64,000 nt of DNA from Actinoplanes flavus (GTDB lineage: Bacteria > Actinomycetota > Actinomycetes > Mycobacteriales > Micromonosporaceae). Positions 1 through 7,836 of this stretch are shown here, piece by piece. The notes under the pieces were generated by a model. The model saw only the letters and a list, made by a program, of their open reading frames with translations. It was not told the DNA's origin and made no database searches. The number at the start of each line of letters is the position of its first letter. Positions within the stretch are counted from its first letter, which is position 1. The position numbers and the translations under genes are program-made. The stretch is from contig NZ_JAGFNS010000030.1 in the NCBI RefSeq assembly GCF_017592555.1, positions 55,213 through 119,212 of the forward strand. The letters run 5' to 3'.

Positions 1-467
1 CCGAACTGATGTGGCTGCCCGAAGACCTGTACGAGACACGGCATCCGCTCGGTGACGACCTGATCGGCATCCGCACCGCCTTCCTGTCGGCGAAACGCGT
101 CCGGGACTCCTATCTCGGGTACGCCACCCAGCAGTTCAAACGGCTCGAAGCCCGCGGCGACGGCTCGTTCTCCGCCGACACCCGCAAACGCACCGCGAAA
201 CACGCCCGGCATCTGCTGCGCCTGTGCGCGCAGGGGCTCGACCTGTACGTCACCGGCCATCTCCGGCTCCGCCTCGACGATCCGCAGCGCTTCCTGGAGT
301 TCGGTGAACGGGTCGCCGCCGGTGACGTGGACCTGGCTCGCCGGATGATGGCCGACTACGAGTCCCGTTTCGACACCGCACCGGCGGCCCTGCCCAGCGA
401 GCCGGACCGGCCGGCCGTGGAGTCGTGGCTACACCGCGTGCGAGCCCGCTTCTTCGAAGCCACGTGA
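1..467 (+). CDS. RlaP/COG3541-like nucleotidyltransferase, C-terminal part
   Basis: The frame is open to the window edge (codons for E-L precede the first ATG at 9), so the gene starts outside and only about 155 C-terminal residues are seen. The segment LAFLSAKRVRDSYLGYA-like helix, many basic residues, KHARHLLRLC and a long helical tail match the C-terminal half of the predicted nucleotidyltransferases of the DNA polymerase beta superfamily found with RNA-repair genes. The catalytic Gx(S/D) region would lie upstream and cannot be checked. The assignment rests on recollection of this family's C-terminus. Product location should be cytoplasmic. Its relation to the pectin genes downstream is probably only positional. 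Confidence 0.55.
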   Translation, partial: ELMWLPEDLYETRHPLGDDLIGIRTAFLSAKRVRDSYLGYATQQFKRLEARGDGSFSADTRKRTAKHARHLLRLCAQGLDLYVTGHLRLRLDDPQRFLEFGERVAAGDVDLARRMMADYESRFDTAPAALPSEPDRPAVESWLHRVRARFFEAT

Positions 468-544
468 TCCCCCGGCTGGTCGTGAGTGCTGTCCCCAGCG
501 CCCCGACACAACTCCACGACCAGCCGAAACCCATCAGCCGGCTG

Positions 545-730
545 TCAGTGGGCGCTCGCGGAGGCCGGCCGGGCGTCGAGCAGGCTGCCGATGGCCGGCA
601 GGGCGCTCTCGTCACCGGCGATCCACCAGCGTGGGGCGTCGAGGTCGGCCGCGAACCGGCCGCCCGGCCCGCCGAGCGCGACCCGGTCGCCGATCCCGTC
701 GAGCGCCGGGTTCCCGCCGCCCTCGCTCAT
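545..730 (-). pseudogene. Remnant of a siderophore-interacting (FAD-binding) protein gene
   Basis: The roughly 300 bases between the first gene and the sigma fusion hold no complete gene. On the minus strand a 61-codon stretch reads GDRVALGGPGGRF followed by WWIAGDESALPAIGSLL. This is the FAD/NAD-binding core of siderophore-interacting proteins, where LAGDE-ALPAI is characteristic. The family is normally about 250-280 residues; here both the N-terminal FAD-binding barrel and the C-terminal part are missing. Third positions are strongly G/C, so the stretch was coding until recently. It may be a deletion scar. An ATG at 730 exists, but a functional 61-residue protein is unlikely. Confidence 0.5.
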
Positions 731-767
731 TTCGGTTATCTGGTGAGCGCCGCCGACACCACTGAGC

Positions 768-2639
768 ATGTCCGTCCCCGAATTCGTCCGCGCCGCGCAG
801 CGGGGCGACCGTGCCGCCTTCGAGCGGCTGGTCGCCGACCACCTCACCCTCGTCCGCGATGTCGTCGGCCGGGCGCTCAACGGCCATCCCGACGTCGACG
901 ACGTCGTCCAGGAGACGCTCCTGCTGGTGATGCGGGATCTGCCCGCGCTGCGCGACCCGGAACGGTTCCGTCCCTGGTTGCTGGCGATCGCGCACCGGCA
1001 GGTCCGCGTACACCTGCGGGCGCGGCGCCGGTGGCTCGGGCGGCATCGCGGCGCCCCTGGCGATCTACCCGATCCGGGCAGCGATTTCGCTGCCCGCACG
1101 GTCGCCGAACTCGTGCTCGCCGGTCAGCGCCGGGAGGTGGCCGAGGCGTCCCGCTGGCTCGGCGACGACGACCGGCGGTTGCTGGCCCTGTGGTGGCGGG
1201 AGGCGGCCGGGGAGATCACCCGGGCCCAGCTGGCCGCCGCGCTGAACACCACCGGCGGCCACACCGCGGTCCGGATCAAGCGGATGCGCCACCAGCTCGA
1301 CGCGGCCCGCGTGGTGGTCCGGGCGCTGCACGCGGGGACGTGCGCGGAGCTGACCGCCACGATCGCGGGCTGGGACGGCACGCCCGGACCGCTGTGGCGC
1401 AAACGGCTGGTGCGGCACACTCGCGCCTGCGCACGCTGTGCCCCGTACCGGAAAGGTCTGATCGCTCCGGAGAATCTGCTGTTCGGGCTGGTCGCCGCGG
1501 TCGGGGCGGCATCGGCCCGGATCACCGCGACGCTGAAGCCGGTCAAGCTGGTCGCGGCGGCCACGGCCGCGTCGGTGGTCGCCGCCGGAGCCTTCTCGTA
1601 CGCCGTGCGCACCGAGAAGCAGGAGCCGCCGCGGCCGCCCGCCGCCACCATCGTGGCCGCTCCGGACGGCGCCGCCGACGGGGACGGCACCCTGGCCCGG
1701 CCCTACACGCTGGCCCGCGCGGTCGAGACGGTGCGGCCGGGGCAGACGATCGCGCTGCGTGGCGGGATCTACCGGCTCACCGCGCCGATCGTCATCACCA
1801 CCAGCGGCGACGCCGGTCACCGGATCACGCTCGCCGGCCGTCCGGGCGAACGGCCGGTGCTGGACGCGTCCGCGCTGCCGGACGACAAGTGGGCGGTCAC
1901 CCACGAAGCCGACTTCTGGACGGTACGCGAGCTGGAGGTCACCGGGTCGCGCAGCCACGCGTACGTCTGCGTCGCCTGTGCGAACAACGTGTTCCAACGG
2001 CTCACCCTGCACGGCAACGTGCGCGGCGGGCTGACGCTGCGCGACCCGGGCACGGTGGCCAACCAGATTCTGGACAGCGACTTCTTCGACAACCAGGGCA
2101 TCGGGCTGGGCGTGAAGTTCGGATCCGGCGGCGGCAACCAGGTCCGCGGCAACCGCGCCTACCGCAACGGTGACAACGGCTTCGACCTCGGTGACTTCGC
2201 GAGCCCGGTGACGATGGACACGAACTGGTCGTACGCCAACGGGGTCAACGGTTTCGCGCTCGGCGGCGGTGATCCGGCGCCCCGAGCGGCGCACGTGGTC
2301 CGCAACAACGCGGCGTGGGGGAATCAACAGCACGGATTCTCCGATGACGAGAACACCGCGTTCATGCGCCTGACCGCCAACACGGCCTGGCGCAACGGCG
2401 CGACCGGTTTCTCGATGCCGTCCGGTGTGGTGCGACTGCGCTCGAACGTGGCGGCCGGCAACCGTACCCCCGCCGATCTCGCGCCACAGACCGCCGCCGC
2501 GGGCAACAGCTGGCGCCCGGTCTTCCGGTCCACCGACCCGGCTTCGGCCGAAGGGCCGCGCCGTGCCGACGGCAGCCTCCCGGCGACGTCGTTCCTCGTC
2601 AGCCGCACCGGGGACGGATCCACGATGCGTACCTCGTGA
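768..2639 (+). CDS. Membrane-tethered ECF sigma factor fused to zinc anti-sigma motif and external pectate-lyase-like beta-helix
   Basis: A 623-residue protein that appears to join a transcription factor to an extracellular sensor. Residues about 5-95 are sigma region 2 (DVDDVVQETLLLV, FRPWLLAIAHRQ). About 110-190 is region 4, with a helix-turn-helix ending in VRIKRMRHQLDAA. HTRACARC at 217-224 is an Hx3Cx2C zinc motif of the kind found in ZAS anti-sigma factors. About 258-280 is one hydrophobic helix. The rest, outside the membrane, is a right-handed beta-helix resembling PL9 lyases (GQTIALRGGIYRL, NQVRGNRAYRNGDNGFDLGD, NGFALGGG). In PL9 enzymes I recall NGFKLGG with a catalytic lysine; here residue 497 is alanine, arguing for binding rather than cleavage. 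The next two genes are pectinases, so I infer it is their pectin-responsive regulator. Actinobacterial ECF groups with C-terminal carbohydrate-binding extensions are known, but I do not know one with this domain. Confidence 0.8.
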   Translation: MSVPEFVRAAQRGDRAAFERLVADHLTLVRDVVGRALNGHPDVDDVVQETLLLVMRDLPALRDPERFRPWLLAIAHRQVRVHLRARRRWLGRHRGAPGDLPDPGSDFAARTVAELVLAGQRREVAEASRWLGDDDRRLLALWWREAAGEITRAQLAAALNTTGGHTAVRIKRMRHQLDAARVVVRALHAGTCAELTATIAGWDGTPGPLWRKRLVRHTRACARCAPYRKGLIAPENLLFGLVAAVGAASARITATLKPVKLVAAATAASVVAAGAFSYAVRTEKQEPPRPPAATIVAAPDGAADGDGTLARPYTLARAVETVRPGQTIALRGGIYRLTAPIVITTSGDAGHRITLAGRPGERPVLDASALPDDKWAVTHEADFWTVRELEVTGSRSHAYVCVACANNVFQRLTLHGNVRGGLTLRDPGTVANQILDSDFFDNQGIGLGVKFGSGGGNQVRGNRAYRNGDNGFDLGDFASPVTMDTNWSYANGVNGFALGGGDPAPRAAHVVRNNAAWGNQQHGFSDDENTAFMRLTANTAWRNGATGFSMPSGVVRLRSNVAAGNRTPADLAPQTAAAGNSWRPVFRSTDPASAEGPRRADGSLPATSFLVSRTGDGSTMRTS

Positions 2640-2772
2640 GTTGCTTTTCAAAATTCTGTAATCCTGAGGCATCAGCGTGCACCTATAGGTCATGGGCCGA
2701 GCATGTGCGCAGGTCAGGGCAGGTTTATAAGCGAAATCAGATATTTACAAGAGTTAATCGCAGCGGTATCAA

Positions 2773-2784
2773 TGAACCGGTTCA
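2773..2784. promoter_or_regulatory. Perfect palindrome upstream of pectinesterase (possible LacI-type operator)
   Basis: TGAACCGGTTCA is a perfect 12-bp palindrome with a central CG, the style of LacI/GalR-family operators. It lies 31 bases before the pectinesterase ATG, within an unusually AT-rich stretch (about 2725-2775) that probably holds the promoter. A Shine-Dalgarno AGGAG at 2803-2807 follows. No LacI gene is in the window, so the binding protein is unknown; carbon-source repression of the pectinases is inferred. The rest of the 2640-2815 gap shows no gene. Confidence 0.45.
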
Positions 2785-2815
2785 GCAATCCCCGTCCCTC
2801 TGAGGAGAGTCGTTC

Positions 2816-4231
2816 ATGCGACGAGCAATCCCCCTCTTCTTAGCCGTGCCGGCCGTCGTGGTCGGCCTGTTCGCGCTACCGTCCGAGGCGGCCGTCACGC
2901 CGGTCGCCGGCGGCGTCTACACGCTCGCCTCCGGATCCAGCGGCAAATGTGTCCAGGTCGCCGGCACCGCCAACGGTGGACTGCTGACCCAGGCGGCGTG
3001 CAGCACGTCCAACACCAGCCAGCTCTTCACCGCCGTGGCGCAGAACGGCGCGTTCGGGTTCACCAACAGCGCCAGCGGCAAGTGCGTGGACGTGCCCTAC
3101 TCGGACACCACCGCCGGGGTTCAGCTGTGGCAGTGGACCTGCGGCGCCAGCGCCAACCAGACCTGGTCACTGACCGCGTCCACGGCCGCACCCGGCAAAT
3201 ACCTCATCAAGAGCGCGTCGAACGGCCTGTGCGTCAGCAACAAGGACGGCTCCACCGCCGGCAACAACCCGATCGTGCAGGAAGCGTGCTCCGACATCGC
3301 CCGCATGCAGTGGTCGTTCAACCAGGTCTCCGGCGGCGGAACCACCACCGCGACCGTGGCGGCCGACGGCACCGGCACCTACCGGACCGTGCAGGCCGCC
3401 ATCGACGCGGTGCCGGCGAACAACACCACCCGCCGGGTGATCACCATCAAGCCGGGCACCTACCGGGAGATCGTCACCATCCCGGCGAACAAGCCGTACA
3501 TCACGTTGCAGGGCCTCGGCACCTCCAACGCGCAGACGACGATCGTCAACAACCGCGACGCCGGACACTACGGGCTCGGCGGCAGCGGGACGGTCCAGGC
3601 GTACGGCAAGGAACTGACCGTCACGAACCTGACCATCACCAACGACTACGACGAGAACACCTACGAGACCGGTGACCAGGCGCTCGCCCTCTACCTGGAC
3701 GCCGACCGGGCCCGGTTCGACAACGTACGGCTGCTCGGCGACCAGGACACCTTCCTGGTCGACAACAACGCCCGGACCTACTTCACCAACTCGTACGTCG
3801 AGGGCACCGTCGACTTCATCTTCGGCGCCGGGATCGCGGTGTTCAGCAACAGCCGCATCCACGAGAAGCGCTCCACCGGCGGGCCGCTGACCGCGGCCAG
3901 CACACCGGCCGAGAAGACGTACGGCTTCCTGTTCTACAAGTGCACCATCACCGGAACCGGCACCAACAACACCACGCTCGGCCGGCCCTGGCGGCAGGGC
4001 GCCCAGGTGCTGTTCCGCGAATCGAACCTGTCGAACACCATCCGCACCGCCCAGCCGTGGACCGACATGTCCACCAACACCTGGCAGAACGCCCGGTTCA
4101 CCGAATACCGGAACACCGGAGCCGGCGCGACGACCAACAGCAACCGGCCGCAGCTGAGCGACTCGCAGGCGGCCAACTACACCCCGCAGAAATATCTGGC
4201 CGGCGCCGACGGCTGGAACCCGGTCGGCTGA
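2816..4231 (+). CDS. Secreted pectin methylesterase (CE8) with N-terminal CBM13
   Basis: De-esterifies methylated homogalacturonan outside the cell, making it a substrate for pectate lyase. Residues 1-26 are a Sec signal peptide ending ALPSEAA. About 30-165 is a ricin-type beta-trefoil (CBM13) with QxW-like repeats (LWQWTC, QTWSL, MQWSF). About 178-470 is the CE8 beta-helix. Active-site features visible: GDQDT with D311, VDFIFG with D333, and LGRPW with R390, matching the two aspartates and the arginine of characterised pectinesterases. AGGAG lies 8 bases before the chosen ATG. The pectate lyase follows 14 bases after the stop, so the two are very likely co-transcribed. Length (471) is normal for a CBM13-CE8 fusion. 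Confidence 0.93.
   Translation: MRRAIPLFLAVPAVVVGLFALPSEAAVTPVAGGVYTLASGSSGKCVQVAGTANGGLLTQAACSTSNTSQLFTAVAQNGAFGFTNSASGKCVDVPYSDTTAGVQLWQWTCGASANQTWSLTASTAAPGKYLIKSASNGLCVSNKDGSTAGNNPIVQEACSDIARMQWSFNQVSGGGTTTATVAADGTGTYRTVQAAIDAVPANNTTRRVITIKPGTYREIVTIPANKPYITLQGLGTSNAQTTIVNNRDAGHYGLGGSGTVQAYGKELTVTNLTITNDYDENTYETGDQALALYLDADRARFDNVRLLGDQDTFLVDNNARTYFTNSYVEGTVDFIFGAGIAVFSNSRIHEKRSTGGPLTAASTPAEKTYGFLFYKCTITGTGTNNTTLGRPWRQGAQVLFRESNLSNTIRTAQPWTDMSTNTWQNARFTEYRNTGAGATTNSNRPQLSDSQAANYTPQKYLAGADGWNPVG
2879..3320 (+). repeat. CBM13-encoding direct repeat, copy 1
   Basis: This 442-bp block, from the end of the signal peptide through the last QxW repeat, matches 4321-4762 with no gaps and about 13 mismatches by my reading (about 97%). 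The esterase and lyase catalytic domains are unrelated, so the module was duplicated or is being homogenised by gene conversion. Confidence 0.9.
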
Positions 4232-4245
4232 GAGGGATGACGATC

Positions 4246-5676
4246 ATGTTCAAGAGGAAACTCATCGCCGCGGCCGTGCTGGCCGTCGCCGTACCCACCG
4301 CGATCGTCGTCGCGACACTGCCGTCCGAGGCGGCCGTCGTCCCGGTCGCCGGCGGCGTCTACACGCTCGCCTCCGGATCCAGCGGCAAATGCGTCCAGGT
4401 CGCCGGCACCGCCAACGGTGGACTGCTGACCCAGGCGGCGTGCAGCACGTCCAACACCAGCCAGCTGTTCGGCGCGGCGGCGCAGAACGGTGCGTTCGGG
4501 TTCACCAACAGCGCCAGCGGCAAGTGCGTGGACGTGCCCTACTCGGACACCACCGCCGGGGTTCAGCTGTGGCAGTGGACCTGCGGCGCCAGCGCCAACC
4601 AGACCTGGTCCCTGACCGCATCCACGGCCGCACCCGGCAAATACCTCATCAAGAGCGCGTCGAACGGCCTGTGCGTCAGCAACAAGGACGGCTCCACCGC
4701 CGGCAACAACCCGATCGTGCAGGAAGCCTGCTCCGACATCGCCCGCATGCAGTGGTCGTTCACCGCCGTCGGCTCCACACCCGGATCGTGGTCGAACACC
4801 GCGGACGGATTCGCGCAAGGCACCACCGGTGGGGCGGGCGGCACCGCCGTCACCGTGTCCACCTTCGCCGACCTGGTGAAGTACGCGACCGCGTCGACGG
4901 CACACGTCATCCGCGTCTCCGGGACGATCACGGTGACCCCGTACGGTCACGAGATCCCGATCACGTCCAACAAGACGATCGTCGGGCTCGGCACCACCGG
5001 CCGGATCAAGAACGGCGGCTTCTTCCTCGGCGCCGGCGTCCGCAACGTCATCATCCGGAACCTCACCATCGGCGACACCGCGATGGCGTCCGACGACCCG
5101 GACGACAAGGACTTCGACTACGACGGCATCCAGATGGACACCGCGTCGAACGTATGGATCGACCACAACACGTTCACCAACATCAACGATGGATACATTG
5201 ACAGCCGCAAGGACAGCACCAACATCACCGTGTCGTGGAACCGGATGGGCGACCACAACAAGACGTTCGGCATCGGCTGGACGACCAACGTGACCGCGCG
5301 GATGACGATCCACCACAACTGGATCTACAACTCCAACCAGCGCAACCCCAGCGCGGACAACCTCCAGTACGCGCACCTCTACAACAACTACCTGAACAAC
5401 GTCACCTCGTACGGCAACTACGCGCGCGGCGCCACCAAGATGGTGATCGAGAACAGCTACTTCGACAAGGTCAACAACCCGTACTACCCGGACACCGCGA
5501 CCGGCGCCCAACTGCGCCAGAGCGGGAGCACGGTGGTCAACTCCACCGGCCGTAAGGAGACCTCGGGTTCAGCCTTCACCCCGGGCAGCTTCTACTCCTA
5601 CACCCTCACCCCGACCGCCGACGTACCCAGCGTGGTCAAGGCCTCCTCCGGCCCTCAGGCAGGCATCGTCATGTGA
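4246..5676 (+). CDS. Secreted pectate lyase (PL1) with N-terminal CBM13
   Basis: Cleaves polygalacturonate by calcium-dependent beta-elimination, following the esterase in the same operon. I chose the ATG at 4246 over 4237 because GAGGG at 4232-4236 is then 9 bases upstream; the protein is 476 residues. A signal peptide (MFKRKLIAAAV to LPSEAA) precedes a CBM13 almost identical to that of the esterase. About 185-475 is the PL1 beta-helix, with DYDGIQMDT and VWIDHNTF for calcium and substrate binding and NQRNPSA carrying the likely catalytic arginine. No convincing terminator is seen beyond the GC palindrome in the low-complexity tract that follows. Confidence 0.93.
   Translation: MFKRKLIAAAVLAVAVPTAIVVATLPSEAAVVPVAGGVYTLASGSSGKCVQVAGTANGGLLTQAACSTSNTSQLFGAAAQNGAFGFTNSASGKCVDVPYSDTTAGVQLWQWTCGASANQTWSLTASTAAPGKYLIKSASNGLCVSNKDGSTAGNNPIVQEACSDIARMQWSFTAVGSTPGSWSNTADGFAQGTTGGAGGTAVTVSTFADLVKYATASTAHVIRVSGTITVTPYGHEIPITSNKTIVGLGTTGRIKNGGFFLGAGVRNVIIRNLTIGDTAMASDDPDDKDFDYDGIQMDTASNVWIDHNTFTNINDGYIDSRKDSTNITVSWNRMGDHNKTFGIGWTTNVTARMTIHHNWIYNSNQRNPSADNLQYAHLYNNYLNNVTSYGNYARGATKMVIENSYFDKVNNPYYPDTATGAQLRQSGSTVVNSTGRKETSGSAFTPGSFYSYTLTPTADVPSVVKASSGPQAGIVM
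4321..4762 (+). repeat. CBM13-encoding direct repeat, copy 2
   Basis: Second copy of the 442-bp block at 2879-3320, in the pectate lyase gene. Most mismatches cluster at the 5' end and around 4470-4485; the middle and 3' parts are nearly identical, including synonymous sites. Confidence 0.9.
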
Positions 5677-5684
5677 CCCCCGGC

Positions 5685-5750
5685 CGCGCCCCGCCCCGGG
5701 GCGCCCCGCCCCGGCCCCGCCCCCCCCCCCCGCGCGGCCCCCCCCCATAC
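5685..5750. other. Low-complexity C-rich tract (possible assembly error or junction)
   Basis: Just after the pectate lyase stop there are runs of 12 C (5720-5731) and 9 C (5738-5746) in an almost pure G/C sequence that includes the palindrome CGCCCCGGGGCG. Such runs are atypical even for this genome. They separate the pectin operon from the decayed integrase, so the tract may be a mis-called or mis-joined region. A terminator role is also possible. Confidence 0.5.
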
Positions 5751-5904
5751 CGCCACGAAACCCACCCGCCACGCCCGACCGTGTCCAGCCCGCCGGGGGG
5801 TGCCTCAGCGCTGTCGAAACCACCCCAGCCCCAGCCGAGCAATCCGGCGGCGCCCCTCACTGGCCACCCGTGCGTGTGCTCGACCACGCCACCGGCGCAG
5901 TCCG

Positions 5905-6357
5905 CCACCCTGACCAAGGAGGAGGACGCCGAATTCTGGGAATGGGCGTACGTGGAGGTCCTGCGGCATACCGGGATCCGCGTCGAGGAACTGGTGGAGC
6001 TGACCATTGGAGCGTGCGCCAGTACCAACGCGCCAACGGTGAAGTGATCGCGCTGCTGGTGATCGCACCGTCGAAGACCAACCGGGAACGGGCGCCATCC
6101 CCATGTCGGCCGAGCTGTTCCACGTCATCGCCGTAATCATCCGGCGCCTGACCGAGCACAGGCCGGTCCTGGCGCTGCCGCGCTACGACGGCCATGAAGC
6201 CGAAGGCTGGATCGGTGAGATCGAGGACATCGACCTCACCCTGCGGTTCCTGGCCGACAAGCAGCAGCAATCCGTGCGGCTGCGGAAGATCACCAGCACG
6301 GTGGAGTTCGGTATGCCCACCCTGCCGCCGCCGGTCAGCTTCGAGGGGCATACATGA
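5905..6357 (+). pseudogene. Decayed site-specific integrase fragment
   Basis: Three frames in succession carry parts of one tyrosine-recombinase-like protein: WAYVEVLRHTGIRVEELVEL (from about 5942), then RQYQRANGEVIALLVIAPSK (about 6013-6080), then IPMSAELFHVIAVIIRRL (from about 6097). At least two frameshifts are needed to join them, and no start or C-terminal catalytic tyrosine region is seen. The last frame stays open to 6357 with residues (WIGEIEDIDLTLRFLAD) I cannot place; they may be a different gene joined by deletion. It marks the left edge of a probable acquired block. Confidence 0.6.
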
Positions 6358-6685
6358 TGACGGCCACCCCGACCAGGCAGACGGCCGCGCCGATGACGTC
6401 GTAGCGGTCGGGCCGGAACTTGTCGACCAACATCGCCCAGCCCAGCGATCCAGCGACGAACACGCCGCCGTAGGCGGCGAGGATCCGGCCGAAGTTTGCA
6501 TCAGCCTGCAGGGTGGCGACGAAGCCGTAGGCACCGAGCGCGGCGATGCCGGCGCCGATCCACCACACGCCCTTGTGTTCGCGGACACCTTGCCAGATCA
6601 GCCAGGCCCCGCCGATCTCGGCGAGCGCGGCCAGGGCGAACAGCAGGATGGACCGGATGATCGTCACCGGCGTATGCCACCACAC
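6335..6685 (-). CDS. YnfA/UPF0060 family small membrane protein
   Basis: A 116-residue protein with four predicted membrane helices. It matches the YnfA family in layout: LLFALAALAEIGGAW in helix 1 and the conserved GRILAAYGGVFV before helix 3, ending VIMYAPRS. YnfA is related in fold to small multidrug-resistance exporters; its substrate here is unknown. The GTG at 6685 gives the full ORF, but GTG at 6667 (VTIIRS) fits homologue lengths better. It is the last gene of the minus-strand mer-like run, 43 bases after the MerT-like gene, so it may be cotranscribed. Confidence 0.8.
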   Translation of the reverse strand: MWWHTPVTIIRSILLFALAALAEIGGAWLIWQGVREHKGVWWIGAGIAALGAYGFVATLQADANFGRILAAYGGVFVAGSLGWAMLVDKFRPDRYDVIGAAVCLVGVAVIMYAPRS

Positions 6686-6728
6686 TGTCCGGGTGCGGCA
6701 CCGTTCGGGTGCCGCACCCGGGCGCCGT

Positions 6729-7049
6729 TCAGCAGCCGCATCCGCTGCTGCCGCACGCGCAGCCAGCCCCGGACGCTGCGGCTCGTTGGACGGTTCGGCG
6801 CCGGTGCAGCCACCACATCCCCAATGCCAGGACGGCCAGGCCGGTGGCGACGACGAGCAAGGTCTTCTCCAGGATCGCCGCGCCGGCGCCGGTGAGAACG
6901 CCGGCGGCGATGAGGACCGGCAGGGCGCAGCAGGCGGCGCAGGCCAATGCGGCGAGCCCGCCGGTGACTTTGCTGCGCCGTGGTGGCGCGTTGTCGATTC
7001 CCGGCATCGGGTGCCCGGTGGGGCTGGGTGACGGCAAGGGCTGGCTCAT
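6729..7049 (-). CDS. MerT/MerC-like small membrane protein with vicinal cysteines
   Basis: A 106-residue protein with a soluble proline-rich N-terminus, then two hydrophobic helices. The first carries ALACAACCALPVLIAAG, a Cys-Cys pair inside a membrane helix as in mercuric ion transporters MerT and MerC. The C-terminus is a cysteine cluster, CACGSSGCGC, a plausible metal-receiving tail. The start at 7049 has GGAG close upstream and overlaps the MerR stop by 4 bases (ATGA). I infer import or sequestration of a thiophilic metal, mercury being the leading guess. No merA reductase or merB lyase is present. Confidence 0.6.
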   Translation of the reverse strand: MSQPLPSPSPTGHPMPGIDNAPPRRSKVTGGLAALACAACCALPVLIAAGVLTGAGAAILEKTLLVVATGLAVLALGMWWLHRRRTVQRAAASGAGCACGSSGCGC

Positions 7050-7492
7050 GCAAAGTCTCCGGAGGGTCGTGTGGTTCCGATGGTCAGATACGGGATCGGG
7101 CAGTCGGTGCACGTGCAGTTGGTGAGGCTGTCGCAGCGGGCGTCGACGACCTCGGTGAGCGAGGCACGGATGGTGGTGAGGTCGGCGATCTTCTGGTCGA
7201 TCTCGGCGATCTTGCCGATAGCTCGCTCGCGCAGGTCCGGGCTCGGGTGCCGGCGCCGGCCCGCGTCGAGCAGATCGGCGACCTCGTCGAGGGTGAAACC
7301 CAGCCGCTGCGCCGCCTTGATCACCTGAAGAAGGGCGACGGTGTCGGGTGGGTAGAGCCGGTGTCCGCCGTTCGAGCGATGCGGTTCGGCCAGCAGGCCG
7401 CGGCGTTCGTAGTAGCGCAGGGTCTGGATGTTGACGCCGGCCAGTTCGGCGACCTCGCTGGTGCGCAGCTCGGTCCGCTTCGCTGCGCTCAC
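7046..7492 (-). CDS. MerR-family metal-responsive regulator
   Basis: 148 residues. LRTSEVAELAGVNIQTLRYYERRGLL is the winged-helix DNA-binding domain, followed by the long dimerisation helix. The C-terminus CDSLTNCTCTDCPIPYL has four cysteines suited to metal or thiol binding. I take the GTG at 7492 as start because it overlaps the rhodanese stop (GTGA), giving tight coupling; the ORF's extra upstream 47 codons are out-of-frame rhodanese. It probably acts at the dyad promoter at 9088-9118. The metal is unproven. Confidence 0.85.
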   Translation of the reverse strand: MSAAKRTELRTSEVAELAGVNIQTLRYYERRGLLAEPHRSNGGHRLYPPDTVALLQVIKAAQRLGFTLDEVADLLDAGRRRHPSPDLRERAIGKIAEIDQKIADLTTIRASLTEVVDARCDSLTNCTCTDCPIPYLTIGTTRPSGDFA

Positions 7493-7836
7493 CGGGTCAT
7501 CCTTGGAGCGGTCCGGCTGCCCTCGAAGGGCAGCCCCGCAGCGGCCCAGTCCATCTTGCCGCCTTCGTAGACCCGCACGTCGCGGTAGCCGAGCCGACCG
7601 AATGCGGCGGCGGCGACCTTGGACCGGCCGCACGACGGGCCGGAACAGTAGGTGACCACCGTCCCGGCCGAGTCCGAAGCGAGCTGGGCGGCCAGTTCGG
7701 CGGTGAGGTCACTGGGCAGGTTCACCGCGCCCGGCAGGTGTTCCGCGTCGTAGTGCGGCTCAGGTAGCGCCTCGACAAGGGTGACGCTGCCCGCGTCGAG
7801 CAGGGCGCGCAGGTCGTCACGGCTGATGCGCTGCAT
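7489..7836 (-). CDS. Single-domain rhodanese-like protein
   Basis: 115 residues. DDLRALLDAG and the LPGAVNLP stretch open the fold, and TYCSGPSCGRSKVAA is the active-site loop with the persulfide-forming cysteine (first Cys of CSGPSC). GYRDVRVYEGGKMDW closes it. Such sulfurtransferases travel with arsenic and mercury genes, where they may handle sulfur or thiol stress. It overlaps the upstream MerR-like gene by 20 bases and the downstream MerR by 4, all minus strand. Confidence 0.85.
   Translation of the reverse strand: MQRISRDDLRALLDAGSVTLVEALPEPHYDAEHLPGAVNLPSDLTAELAAQLASDSAGTVVTYCSGPSCGRSKVAAAAFGRLGYRDVRVYEGGKMDWAAAGLPFEGSRTAPRMTR

Noticed and set aside
1065..2693. 542-codon open frame antisense to the sigma fusion
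   Set aside because: Shadow of GC-rich coding; the plus-strand frame has clear domains.
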